From: Tetracentron sinense
Taxonomy: Eukaryota; Streptophyta; Magnoliopsida; Trochodendrales; Trochodendraceae
Assembly: GCA_015143295.1 (NCBI GenBank)
Contig: CM026554.1
Location: 32,067,531 to 32,131,530, forward strand
DNA length: 64,000 bases
Direction: 5' to 3'
Under the pieces are notes generated by a model, which did not search any database, was not told the origin of the DNA, and saw only the letters and a list, made by a program, of their open reading frames with translations. The translations under genes and the position numbers were made by a program. Below, in pieces: positions 1 through 10,263 of this stretch (the first letter of the stretch is position 1; every line of letters begins with the position of its first letter).

Positions 1-2576
1 ATGAAACTTCAAGAAATGTTAGAATAGACATTTATCCACAATTAAGATTCAAAAAACGTAAAAAATAAATTAATTAAAAATACACTTAAGAGATGCATGT
101 GGTACGGTGGTAGGGGCAAGATACGCACTACAGCAACGTAAATAGTCTCATATTAATATCACATTCATACAACCATTAATAATAAAAATTAAAATATGTA
201 TTCAATTAATAGTGAACAACTACATAGGTACTCTATTAAACATCAAGAGCTACAATCAGATCCACATGGAGTTACACAATAGACTATCTAAGTCACCGTC
301 TCTGTCATGACTAGAAGAAGATATTACTAGTTCTCTGCACAACTGTACCATCATTCCCAACTCATGAAATTGATAATACCATGCTATATATCTCATAAAC
401 ATGACTATAGTACTCATCCTCTCTAAGATACATAAGCACTGCCTTTGGTGGACATCAGGGGTAATACGTCATCACTGTCACCATCACGTGGTTGTACACC
501 GCCTTAACCATAGCCATATGGCTAATGTTGTTAAGCCTAAACAATTAATACACTTTTGAACAATTTTTATTAAACAAATTTACTAAATATAATAAAATAT
601 CTTATCAACAAGTAAACTTTTGGTCAGTTGATCTATTGGTTTAAAATAATACATAAAAACATATGTTTGTTGTTGCCCTACTATTGAGCTTAAAATCTTT
701 TTTAAAAAAATTAAAAACATGATTCCTTTGTCATGCTTTTTTCCCGAAAAATGTCGCCCCACAAGCTAAGCAACGATTCTCACCAAATCTTGGTTGATTT
801 GAGGATGAACAACCAAATTCAAAGGAATTTTGTGGATAATTAAGGAAAAACTAAGGACGAAGCAGAAATTCCGACATATCTCGCATGTCGGTCAACTTTT
901 CCCAATGTCGACAGACATATTTTTTTGGGGATTGATAAAGGTTAATATTAAAAAAAGAAAAATGTACAAGAGAGGTTCCCCAGAGAGGGAACCAAAATAC
1001 AAACAAAAAAGGAAAAATCTTATACAAATAAAGGAAAACGCACCCAAGCCCCTAAGCAAATGACAAAGCAGGCAACAAGTCAACAACTCATGATCATCAA
1101 AAGTCTGCCCAAACCTCAGACGCGCCTATTCCTTTCTTCATAGACGCTCAAGCAAATAGCCACATGTAGCCTACCCCAATAGGATTCTCAAAGAGGCATC
1201 TAAATCACACGTAACTCAGCTAGAGATAAAGTCATAGAAAGTAAGAGGAAAGACCCACTAAGCCCTGAGATAATGTTGACCAACATATTGTAGGTTTCAT
1301 ACTTAAAACAAAACACAATTGTTTACCGAAATAATACAATGTTTGTGATATATTGCGAAATGATGCAATAAATAGTGATATTTGCCTGATATATTGGCGA
1401 GATTTTGTAGAAACATAAATACTATGCCATGTCCCTCATCCCTAGCCTACGACATTGGGATATATCGCATTCTTCGCAAATATTTAAAACCTTGCTCGAG
1501 GGTAAAGAAAGTAGCATGCATATATTTTATATTATGTTAATCCTTGAGTGTTCAGTTTTTTGTATTAAGTAGGCTTTCCAACAACGGGCTCTGGATCTTG
1601 ATCTCGATCTTGATTTGACAACAGACATACCAAACTACCAAGTGGTATTTTAATCTTTTCCTATTATTTCTGTTATTTCTCCTTATTCGTTATGTACATA
1701 AGATACATTGCAAGGGAAGTCCATTATTATATGAGAATTCAACACACAAGTTTATTTGTCTTCTTTTTTTAAGTTCTCTCTCTCTTCTAACCATGATCAT
1801 AAATCAAGACGAAACTGTTAAGAAACGACCGTTAAGTAAAGCTTTCGGTAATACCCGAACCGATACAAGTTTTAGAAACTCATTCTATCTCACTTCTTTG
1901 AACTTTCTTTCCGCCTCTCAAGCCAAATATAACAACTCCATCTTATTTTTTTTTAATCAAAAACAAGATCTACGCAATAAATCAACGATTTGAATATTCA
2001 CGACTTACTTTTGGAACGAAAATAAATATAGGTAAAGGGTTTTCAAATGGGTGAGATTTCTCAATTTTTTTTCAATTCTTATTTGTTATTTAATGTATAT
2101 TAACAAAGTTTATAACAAAGATTCATGAATTTTAAATGAAATCAATGAGTATATGATGATACATTAGTATTTTTCATGCATGACATGCATTTGTTTTTGT
2201 TTTTTTAGTAACTTTAAGCATTTCTTCTTAAATTTTACATTTTTTAAAAAAAATTTATCTACAAAACGGTGAGGGCAATACAGGTGTTTACTGTAACGGC
2301 TAAACCATTACGTTGCGGCGTTACGTAAAGGTTTCAGTTACACTCGTTATGCAAACAAAAACCATTATTTAAAATCTTGCTTCTAACTCCCTATGTTTCA
2401 TTCTCAAATGAGGATTGATTCTAACAGCACACAAATTGTTTATATAGTTTATTTTCCATTTCCTTAATTTCTTTTTTGTTTGTGAGTGACATCTTCCTCT
2501 TCAGTTTTGTTCACTTGTAAATGTGAGTATCAAGTGCCTTAGAGCACTCTCCTTTAAATCTTTCCAAGACAGTATT
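1..2576. other. AT-rich intergenic stretch, no gene seen
   Basis: No coding region is supported here. All open frames are short, AT-driven and without recognisable domains. At about 2,280-2,370 a GC-richer patch with repeated GTTACG/TAACGG words resembles the end of a decayed repeat, but no borders were found. Around 1,330-1,490 words such as GATATAT and GCGA recur without clear periodicity. The only other candidate is a LINE-like tail on the minus strand near 0.9-1.25 kb, listed separately. Confidence 0.6.
918..1250 (-). mobile_element. Possible truncated LINE 3' end
   Basis: Read on the minus strand, this stretch moves from a moderately GC-rich segment into a T-rich trailer and ends in CCCC followed by seven As, at about 918-928 on the plus strand. 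That trailer-plus-A-run layout is usual for the 3' ends of plant L1 elements. No reverse transcriptase or RNase H motif was read with confidence and no target duplication was found, so the 5' border at 1,250 is only approximate. It could instead be unrelated AT-rich sequence. Confidence 0.3.
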
Positions 2577-2612
2577 AAGATATCCTTCAAAACTTGCTCT
2601 ATCCGGAACAGA

Positions 2613-2771
2613 GATGAGGAGGAAGGGCAGCAACTAGAAGCGTTAACAGTAGAACGTGATGAGGAGGAAGGGCAGCAACTAGAAGCGTTCAACAACTCAA
2701 GTCCCTGCACAGGGCTCTCGTTATCTGACTAAATTCAAAGAAGGAGGAGGGAGAACGTGATGAGGAGGAAG
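2613..2771 (+). repeat. 45-bp direct repeats in LINE 5' region
   Basis: A segment beginning GATGAGGAGGAAGGGCAGCA occurs at 2,613 and again 45 bp later at 2,658. A partial third copy (AGAACGTGATGAGGAGGAAG, 2,752-2,771) overlaps the start of ORF1. Because 45 bp is 15 codons, an open frame at 2,523-2,732 reads a repeated peptide beginning RDEEEGQQLEA. The repeats may be 5' promoter or leader units, as in monomer-type LINE 5' UTRs, or a duplicated piece of an ancestral ORF1 N-terminus. Confidence 0.7.
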
Positions 2772-5700
2772 ATAATAGCCGTTGAGTCAAAGAGTTTTGA
2801 GTTTGTAGGTGCAGAAGCTTCAGCGTCATTTTCGGTGAAGATCATTGAGAGGGGGAGAGGATTCTATGCCGAGCTCAAGATTGAGGAATGTGTCATTTGG
2901 TGGCTACTTCGATTTGTAGCAGATTGTGTAAAGCTCAAGGATGCTAGATACCGTGTGGATAGATGCTCTGGTTCATCAACAGTATTCATTCTCGAAAGGA
3001 AGAGTAACGAGAAAGGGAGTTTCATCTCTCTGTTGGCGCTGCCTCCGGCTGGTGCTCGTCGCCGGTGGATCACATTTCCGATGGGTAGGAATAGTTTTGG
3101 CTGGACAGGGGTGTGGGAAGCTTTGCAAGAAGTTATCCCTCGGAGGTTCTTACCCAAGTATGATCCGCCAGTGCCTCCAGTTCGACCTCCCTCTAAGGTG
3201 CCGCAATTGTTGCCAACCCCACCTCCACGAATCCAACGTAGAGGAGCAACCTTCCCTCCCTTGGGGGGGAAACAGCCTTTACAGTCGGGGTGGTGGGATA
3301 TGGCCATTGTTTGTGCCTTTCAACAATCTCTGGCAAGCTGGTCTGAATTGGAGGAGGACGTTAACCACTTAATCCCACGTGACGAACGGACATCTCTAAT
3401 CCCGTATGAGAATCGGAAAGGTATCATCATTGTCAAGCGATTCTCAACGGCGAGGGACCTCTGCGCTCGGGAGAGGTGGCCTTTAAGCTCTGGAGGGATC
3501 CTCACCATGAACCATTGGTGGACAGCGTCGAATCGTGTTGCTACTAGTTCGCTCTGGGAATCCTTCTGGCTGGGGATCCAAGGTCTTCCTCTTCATCTTT
3601 GGAAGGCCGAGATCCTTGAGGGGATTGGGAATTTATGTGGAGGAACAAAGAAAATCGATCCGCGTACTCTGTCTTTGACGGATCTCCGACAAGCTCGAAT
3701 CCAAATAATAGCGTCGAGTAGGGAAGGTATCCCCCGCACAATGAAAATACCAGATCGAGGAGAAGTTCATACGATCATCATTAAAGTGCTAGAGATTGAA
3801 GAAATTGGTTTCTCAGGCGACCCTAGAGATTTCCGGTGCCGGAGTTTCGTTGAAAATTCAAAAGCAATCACTGTGGACACTAGGCCTGTTGCTGAAAATG
3901 TGCCATCCAATGAGCCTGAGCCACGTGCTATGGCTAGGGCTGCGAAGGTCATAGACCGGCTGGAGGAGTCTCATCTAGGAAGCGTACCAGAGGGGGGTTC
4001 CTTTTGTTCAGGCGGTGTCAGTGGAGTGGGTGGGGCAGCAGTTGACCACCCAATTGATCAATTGAAGACACCAGGTGAGATGGTAGTTGGAGCCAGGTCG
4101 CTCGTGGTACCCGAAATTGGGAAAAAGCTACAGAGAATGAAGCAAATAAAGAAAAAAACAAAAAAAAGGAATATAAAGAGGGCTGCTAGAAGAAGAACTC
4201 AGAGGGAGTGGAAGAGGAAAAGCTCTGGCGGTAGGTTTTTGGAGACACCCCCAGTTCCATACCTGTCTAAGGAAGACGAGGGCTCAGTCAACCCGCTTTG
4301 GCCACTTGCAAGCCCAGCTACTGGACACCAACTTGAGGCCTTGGTCGAACGGTGTGGCCCTGTGGGCCCAGGCTCATCAACAGTTTTGGACTGTAACGTA
4401 GTCCAGCCCTTGAGCCCGTCTGTGGGCTTGCATAATGTTGGGCCTCAGATCAACGGGCCCTTTCCCTCTAGGCCTGGACATCTCTCTGTTCCGGGTATGG
4501 ACCTATCTGATCCATTTGGGTTTGGTATCATTATTGCCCAATCCGAATCCTCTAAGAGTAAAGAGTGGGCATCACAGGGGAAAGTCGATCGCCCTCTTCC
4601 TCGTTCTGGCTGCGGTGCCAGAACGGTGTGTGAGACTTCCGGAGGTCAGTCCTCAGGGAATTCGTCTGGTTCAGACCGGAGGAGTGGGTTGGTTCGAAGA
4701 TCGGAAGATAACCTTGAGAATCCAGAGGAGAGCTCAATTGTCGGTGCGGTAGCCCACCAGGAATCAGCCGGGATGTTACCGTTAGTTGGCGAAGCCAGGG
4801 TCGAAGCGAGTGGCTCCGAGTACTCAAGCATTAAGTCAGCTGTACCGGCTGTCTCTCAGGTTTGTGGTGTTCCCGAGTTTCAACCTGCAGATTGCTTGCA
4901 AGCCCATCACGATTCGTCTCCTCCGAGATGGGGCAGGTTCTGGGCCGTAGGCGACGCCAGTCGAGAGGATAGACCTTTCTCTGGGAGCGATTCCCCAATC
5001 AGTGTGGGCTATGGCGTGATTACACTAGATAACAACAACTTGTCTCCTCTGGCTGCTCTGAAGGACTACGATTCACCTGATCCAGCCTTAGAAGGATGTG
5101 GAATAGGATCTGCCAGGGCTCAGCTCGAATCCGATGATGTCTTGTGGGGGAAATGCTTTTCTGAGGTTGCCCTGAGAGGTGGGGCCAGCATGAGCAGTTC
5201 GATGAACCAACCATTACCATCCCAAAGCTGTTTTGGAAGCCTACCTGCCTTGACTCCGGGTCCAGGGGTAGATTTCTCCACTGTGGTATCGTTTGGGGAA
5301 GGGTCAGATTCTTCTCAGTCTGGGGTAGGTTCCTTTCTCGCACCAAGCAGTCAGGGTCCTTCCTGTTTTGCGGAAGCAACGCCTGGAGGAGGGTGCAAGA
5401 GTCCAGTCTCCTCCGTCTCAGTCCCGGATATGCTCCAGGTCTTCAAGCAACCCGAGTCAGAGGTTAGAGGCAGCTCTAGGCATCAGGAATCATCCTCCCT
5501 TCCCGTCTCAGGTACGCCTACCTCCTCTGCCCCGTCCCCCAACCCTATTCAGCCGTCGTTGAATAGGGTTGGGCGATCGGCTCTACATCGGTCTACTAGT
5601 TGGAATTCTTATTTATGTTTGCAAAGCCAAGGAAGTTTGATACTACAGCCTGATGAGGAACGAATGAATTTAGTAAGGTCAGCGTCATTGCCCTGTATTA

Positions 5701-6101
5701 CTGCTCTCACTGAAAATAACACCAGCCCGTTGTCAGGGCTTCTGGGTCCTATCCAGGTAGACTTATCTGGTATCTCGGGTCGGAGGTCATCCTCTAACCC
5801 AGTCATCGTTTCTGCAACCGATTCTCCTTGGGTGTTGGGTAAATTGGAAGGCATTAGCAAGCTTCTGGGCCTCTCTATTGAAGGTCGCGAGGGGGACTTT
5901 AAGAGATTAATTCAATCTCTTGAAAAAGTTGGGGGAGGGTCGGTGGTCAAGGCTACGCCCAGGCGTGCTGTCAGTCTAGTCAAGAGGTCAGGCTCGGAAT
6001 TGAGGAAGTTGAAGTGGGAGGTGAACTATGACATCCCGAGCCGTACAGTTATTCCTAGATCTCAGAGGTTGAGCCAGGGTTCCAATAGTGATCAATGTTA
6101 G
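2760..6101 (+). CDS. LINE ORF1: DUF4283-like RNA-binding protein, 1,113 aa
   Basis: ORF1 of L1 LINEs coats the element RNA in a cytoplasmic particle. I place the start at the ATG at 2,760; the GTG just before it is not a plant start. Residues about 1-130 form an N-terminal region typical of plant LINE ORF1s. Residues about 180-300 hold a DUF4283-like fold, recognised by the segment GIQGLPLHLWKAEILEGIG followed by NLCGG. A strongly basic stretch near residues 455-490 (KKKTKKRNIKRAARRRTQRE) looks like an RNA-binding or nuclear signal. The C-terminal 600 residues are rich in Ser, Gly and Pro and look disordered. I see no CX2CX4HX4C zinc knuckle, although many plant ORF1s carry one. At 1,113 residues it is long for the family. 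The stop overlaps the ORF2 start in ATGTTAG. Confidence 0.85.
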   Translation: MRRKIIAVESKSFEFVGAEASASFSVKIIERGRGFYAELKIEECVIWWLLRFVADCVKLKDARYRVDRCSGSSTVFILERKSNEKGSFISLLALPPAGARRRWITFPMGRNSFGWTGVWEALQEVIPRRFLPKYDPPVPPVRPPSKVPQLLPTPPPRIQRRGATFPPLGGKQPLQSGWWDMAIVCAFQQSLASWSELEEDVNHLIPRDERTSLIPYENRKGIIIVKRFSTARDLCARERWPLSSGGILTMNHWWTASNRVATSSLWESFWLGIQGLPLHLWKAEILEGIGNLCGGTKKIDPRTLSLTDLRQARIQIIASSREGIPRTMKIPDRGEVHTIIIKVLEIEEIGFSGDPRDFRCRSFVENSKAITVDTRPVAENVPSNEPEPRAMARAAKVIDRLEESHLGSVPEGGSFCSGGVSGVGGAAVDHPIDQLKTPGEMVVGARSLVVPEIGKKLQRMKQIKKKTKKRNIKRAARRRTQREWKRKSSGGRFLETPPVPYLSKEDEGSVNPLWPLASPATGHQLEALVERCGPVGPGSSTVLDCNVVQPLSPSVGLHNVGPQINGPFPSRPGHLSVPGMDLSDPFGFGIIIAQSESSKSKEWASQGKVDRPLPRSGCGARTVCETSGGQSSGNSSGSDRRSGLVRRSEDNLENPEESSIVGAVAHQESAGMLPLVGEARVEASGSEYSSIKSAVPAVSQVCGVPEFQPADCLQAHHDSSPPRWGRFWAVGDASREDRPFSGSDSPISVGYGVITLDNNNLSPLAALKDYDSPDPALEGCGIGSARAQLESDDVLWGKCFSEVALRGGASMSSSMNQPLPSQSCFGSLPALTPGPGVDFSTVVSFGEGSDSSQSGVGSFLAPSSQGPSCFAEATPGGGCKSPVSSVSVPDMLQVFKQPESEVRGSSRHQESSSLPVSGTPTSSAPSPNPIQPSLNRVGRSALHRSTSWNSYLCLQSQGSLILQPDEERMNLVRSASLPCITALTENNTSPLSGLLGPIQVDLSGISGRRSSSNPVIVSATDSPWVLGKLEGISKLLGLSIEGREGDFKRLIQSLEKVGGGSVVKATPRRAVSLVKRSGSELRKLKWEVNYDIPSRTVIPRSQRLSQGSNSDQC

Positions 6102-9100
6102 ACATGCGCATCCTTTCATGGAATATTAGAGGGTTGAGTTGTCCTGAAAAAATTGCGGCAATCAAAAAGTTTGTCTATTCCAAAAAGCCCTCGTTGCTCT
6201 GCATTCAGGAAACCAAGTTGGGTTCTGTCGCACCCCACCTGATCCGAGACTTATGGGGGGAGGGGCCCTCAGATTGGCTTAGCGTGGGCTCATTAGGGGC
6301 ATCGGGAGGCATTTTGCTTCTGTGGGATCCGAGTAGGATTGAAGTCTTGGAATCCGAAATAGGGGCGTATACAATCTCTATCCTTTGTCGGTCGTCGGGG
6401 GGGGCATACCTGGGTGTTCTCAGGGGTCTACGGCCCATCCAGGTCCGTGGCGGATGCCGAGTTTTGGCAGGAACTCGATGCTGTCAGTGGTAGGTGGGAT
6501 GCTCCCTGGTGTTTGGGAGGTGATTTCAATTGCATCCGCTTTCCTCATGAAAGACGGGGGGCTCAATCAGTGTCGGCCAAGATGAGGCGATTTGCCAACT
6601 TCATTTCCTGTCATAGCCTGATTGATTTACCCATTCGGGGAACCCAATTCACTTGGTCTCAGCTCCCCTCAGGCTCCCGTGCTAGCAGATTGGACCGGTT
6701 CCTTTATTCTGTCGACTGGGAGGACATGTTCCCTAATCTTGTCCAATCATCCCTACCTCGCCCTATCTCCGATCATGTGCCCATCTTTTTGGCACCCGAG
6801 GGTATTATGGGTGGCCCCACCCCATTTCGTTTTGAAAATATGTGGCTCCAATCGGAGGGATTTAAAGCCCTTGTATTTGAGGTGTGGGATTCCCAAGCGG
6901 TATGGGGCCCCCCTAGCACGAGATTCGGCCTTAAGCTGAAAGCTCTAAAGGCTAAACTCAAAGTTTGGAACAAGGAGGTCTTTGGGAATGTGGCAGAACT
7001 CAAAGCTCAGGCTTTAAGCAAAATTCAGTCATTCGACTCCATCGAGAGCTCTCGGCCTTTAACCGCAGAGGAGTGTCAACTCCGAGAATCCATCAAGTGT
7101 GATTACTTGAGTACCGTGAGGCTCGAGGAGATCAGCTGGAAACAGAAGTCTAGGGTCTGTTGGCTGAAGGAGGGGGATCGTAATACTAAGTTTTTCCACC
7201 GTTTGGCAAACTTTCGTCGAAAATCAAATCTGATATCAAGTCTCATTGTTGATGGGGTGAGCAAGTCGGATCCAAAGGCTATCGAGGATAGTGTGATTGG
7301 ATTCTATATGAATTTGTATTCGGAGAAAGTCTCTTGGCGCCCAAAGGTAGATGGTCTACCTTTTGCCTCCATTTCCCCAGCCCAGAGTGAGGAGTTGGAA
7401 CGGCCTTTTCAAGAAGCGGAGGTTCTGGCGGCCATTCAATCCTTGGCAAGCAACAAAGCCCCAGGCCCGGATGGATTCTCCATTGAATTTTATAAGGCCT
7501 GTTGGGAAATTGTGGGAAGAGATTTTCTTGAAGTCTTACACGAACTTCACATTACTGGGTCATTTGATAAGGCACTCAACAATACATTTGTGACCCTAAT
7601 TCCCAAGCAGGCAGGGGCCCAGGATTTGAAAGATTTTCGCCCCATTAGCCTAGTCTGCAGTGCGTACAAAATTTTAGCCAAAGTGTTAGCAACTCGTTTT
7701 CGCAGCGTCTTGGGCTCACTCATTTCCCCTCATCAAGGGGCGTTTGTGCGGGGGCGGCAGATCTTAGACGGGGTTCTTATCGCTAATGAATGTGTGGATG
7801 AACGACTTAAGTCTAATATCCCGGGCCTGATTTGTAAGATTGATATGGAAAAGGCCTACGACAATGTCAATTGGGAGTTCCTCCTTTACATGTTGGGCAG
7901 AATGGGGTTTGGTCCCAAATGGAGGTCGTGGATTAAAGCCTGCATTTCCTCTGCTTCATTCTCAATCCTTCTCAACGGTAGCTCAAAAGGGTATTTCCGT
8001 AGCTCCAAGGGGCTGAGGCAGGGGGATCCATTGTCACCTGCGCTATTCATTGTTGTCTCAGAAGCCCTGAGTCAGATGTTGATCCGAGCGAACAGGCAAG
8101 CAATTTCAGGTTTTGCTGTGGGAAGGGAGCAACTCAGCATCTCCCACTTACAGTTCGCCGACGATACCTTGATATTTTGTGGTGCTGCATGCTCGCAACT
8201 TTTCAATCTCCGGTGTATTCTGCGTTGTTTTGAGGCTGTGTCGGGTCTTCGGGTTAATCTGAGTAAAAGTGAGATCTTACCTGTAGGAGAAATCCCCCAT
8301 CTTGACCTTTTGGCTAGCTGTCTTGGGTGTAAGAGAGGCTCTCTTCCGTCCACTTATCTTGGGTTACCTTTGGGGGCTCCGTTTAAGTCCAAAGTTGTTT
8401 GGGACCCGGTTGTCGAAAGGTTCTCAGGGCGACTAGCAGGGTGGCAGTCGTGCCTTTTGTCCAAAGGGGGCAGGTTGACTCTTATCAAAAGTACTCTTCG
8501 GAGCCTCCCCACTTATTACCTTTCCACCTTTACCATTCCTCATTCCATTGCTGAGACTCTTGCTCGCCTTCAGCGCAACTTTTTGTGGCATGAGCGAGGT
8601 GGCAAACGAAAATATCACCTGGTCGATTGGTCTCAAGTCTGTAAGCCTTTAGCGGCGGGGGGTCTTAACCTGGCTTCCCTCATCGCGGTAAACAGGGCGC
8701 TTCTGGGTAAATGGGTTTGGCGTTTTGGAGAGGAGAGGGAGAGTCTGTGGCGGAAAGTAATCGTGGCCAGGCATGGCCTTGATTCTGTGTGGGTATCGAG
8801 GCCCGTTAGGGGGCCCCATGGGGTGGGGCTCTGGAAGGGTATCATGGCAGTGGCCAATGCATTAGATCCTTTCCTTAGGTTCAAGTTGGGTAATGGGGCC
8901 GATATCCAGTTTTGGCTCGATGTATGGTGCGGTCAGTCGCGGCTTAAGGACGATTTTGGCTCCTTATTCTCATTGACCCTACATAAAGGGGTGTCTGTTG
9001 CCGAGTGTGTTGAGAGGATTGGCAGCAACTTAGTGTGGTGTCCTAGGTTGAGGAGGGCTTTGAATGATTGGGAAGTTGAAGAGATGCAGAGTCTTTTGAC

Positions 9101-9713
9101 CCGGTTGAGTTCTTCCGTCCCCAGATCCCAGATTCGTGATAGTAGGATGTGGTCCCGTAGCAACAACGGTCGATTTTCAGTTCGATCACTCTTACAGTCC
9201 TTTGACCCTGTGCTTTTGCGTTCTTTTCCCCATAAGGCTGTGTGGGCTAACCAGGTCCCCACGAAGGTATCGTTTTTCCTTTGGTCCGCTGCTTTAAATA
9301 AGATTCTTACTATGGATAATTTGAAGAGGAGAGGGTGGAGCTTGGCAAATAGATGCTATTTGTGCCTCAATGCGGAAGAGTCGGTGAGCCACTTGCTCTT
9401 ACACTGTCCGGTTGTCTTTGGAGTCTGGGCTTATTTCTTGGCTCGGATGGGGGTGGAGTGGGTCTTCCCCTCTTCCTTTCTGAGCTTCTTATCTGGTTGG
9501 CACTTGACGTCTTTGGTGGGTGCTGAGGTATTTATCTGGTATTCTCTGCCTGGAGCCATCTCCTGGGTCATTTGGAAGGAGAGGAATGGTCGTATCTTTG
9601 ACAATTCCTCTTCTCCTGTTCAGCGGATCATATCTCAGGTGAGGCGTTCGTTGGTGGACTGGAGTTCGCCTACCATGGTTGGCCAGGCAGTGAGGGTTGC
9701 TTTGTTACCTTGA
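6095..9713 (+). CDS. LINE ORF2: endonuclease-reverse transcriptase, one frameshift
   Basis: ORF2 nicks the target and reverse-transcribes the element RNA at the nick. The start is ATG at 6,095 (or 6,104, giving MRILSWNIRGL). APE-type endonuclease motifs are SWNIRGL, CIQETK, GGDFNC, SRLDRF and SDH. Reverse transcriptase motifs include NKAPGPDG, LIPK, DFRPISL, QGAFVRGRQILDG, KIDMEKAYD, GLRQGDPLSP and FADD (8,154-8,165, about residue 687). A C-terminal zf-RVT region (WANQVPTKVSFFLW, then CYLC and HLLLHC) follows. No RNase H domain is present. The frame starting at 6,095 ends early and the rest reads in the next frame. The switch falls at or near eight Gs at about 6,397-6,404, consistent with one extra G. 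Without it the protein would be about 1,205 residues. The shift may be real decay or a homopolymer sequencing error. Confidence 0.9.
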
Positions 9714-9835
9714 GGACAGTCAGTAGCTAGCTAGCGTGTGATTGTATTTAGTTCCCTTATGTTCCTTTTCTTAGTTTACTACTCTGTAAACTCTTATTAT
9801 CTATGATATATCTTCTTTACTGATCAAAAAAAAAA
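9714..9835 (+). other. LINE 3' UTR and poly(A) tail
   Basis: After the ORF2 stop comes a short T-rich trailer ending TTTACTGATC and then ten As. The endings ACTGATC or ACCGA before the A-run recur at other truncated L1 tails in this window (11,241-11,255, 13,389-13,592 and 51,137-51,155). That suggests a shared L1 3' recognition end. Confidence 0.7.
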
Positions 9836-9906
9836 GATATGATTCTTGTGAAAGACTAAGCATGTGAGATAGATATGATTCTAAAGAAAGACTAAGGATG
9901 TGAGAT
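9835..9906. repeat. 36-bp tandem duplication after the LINE tail
   Basis: Two adjacent 36-bp units (9,835-9,870 and 9,871-9,906) both begin AGATATGATTCT and end ATGTGAGAT, with about four differences. The first begins exactly at the poly(A)/target boundary. The duplication therefore seems to be part of the target-side DNA and not of the LINE. Confidence 0.75.
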
Positions 9907-10256
9907 ATTCTCTATAAATTTTGATACCCATAAAAGGCAATATCTTCCATATATTTCATTTCAAAATGGGATTTCAACCACTTGTTAGTCTTATCAATCA
10001 TACGCATGTCTTTTCTAGCAGAAAGAATATCATTTACGTATAATGATTATATCAACAAAGAACCCCCCACCCCACCCTCAACCATAGAATATATAAAATA
10101 ATCAGACAACTTCATAAATCTTGATTTCATAATATTAGTATGCCAAAGTCTCAAAGATTGTTAAGACCAAACAAAGATTTCTTTAATCTGCATATCTTAT
10201 CTCCATGCCTTCTTTTTCATAACTTCGGGTTGTGACATAGATTTTCAACTAATCCT
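9907..10256. other. AT-rich spacer, nothing recognised
   Basis: About 350 bp of AT-rich sequence with no open frame of note, no repeat structure and no recognised element end. Confidence 0.6.
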
Positions 10257-10263
10257 CTACATA

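Larger units (their letters stand above)
2584..9833 (+). mobile_element. Near-intact L1-type LINE retrotransposon
   Basis: This is a non-LTR retrotransposon of the plant L1 clade, about 7.25 kb long. In order it has a 5' region with short direct repeats, a very long ORF1 (2,760-6,101), ORF2 with endonuclease and reverse transcriptase (6,095-9,713), a 3' UTR of about 110 bp and ten As (9,826-9,835). It is visibly GC-richer than its flanks. A weak target-site duplication AAGATAT lies at 2,577-2,583 and 9,834-9,840. The left copy follows TT, as expected for an L1 endonuclease nick (TT/AA), but two of its bases fall within the A-tail, so the 5' border is tentative. Only one frame break is seen in over 6.9 kb of coding sequence, which implies a recent insertion. 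There are no LTRs. Confidence 0.9.

Noticed and set aside
2757-2759. GTG as the ORF1 start
   Set aside because: Plant nuclear translation starts at AUG, and the next codon (2,760) is ATG.
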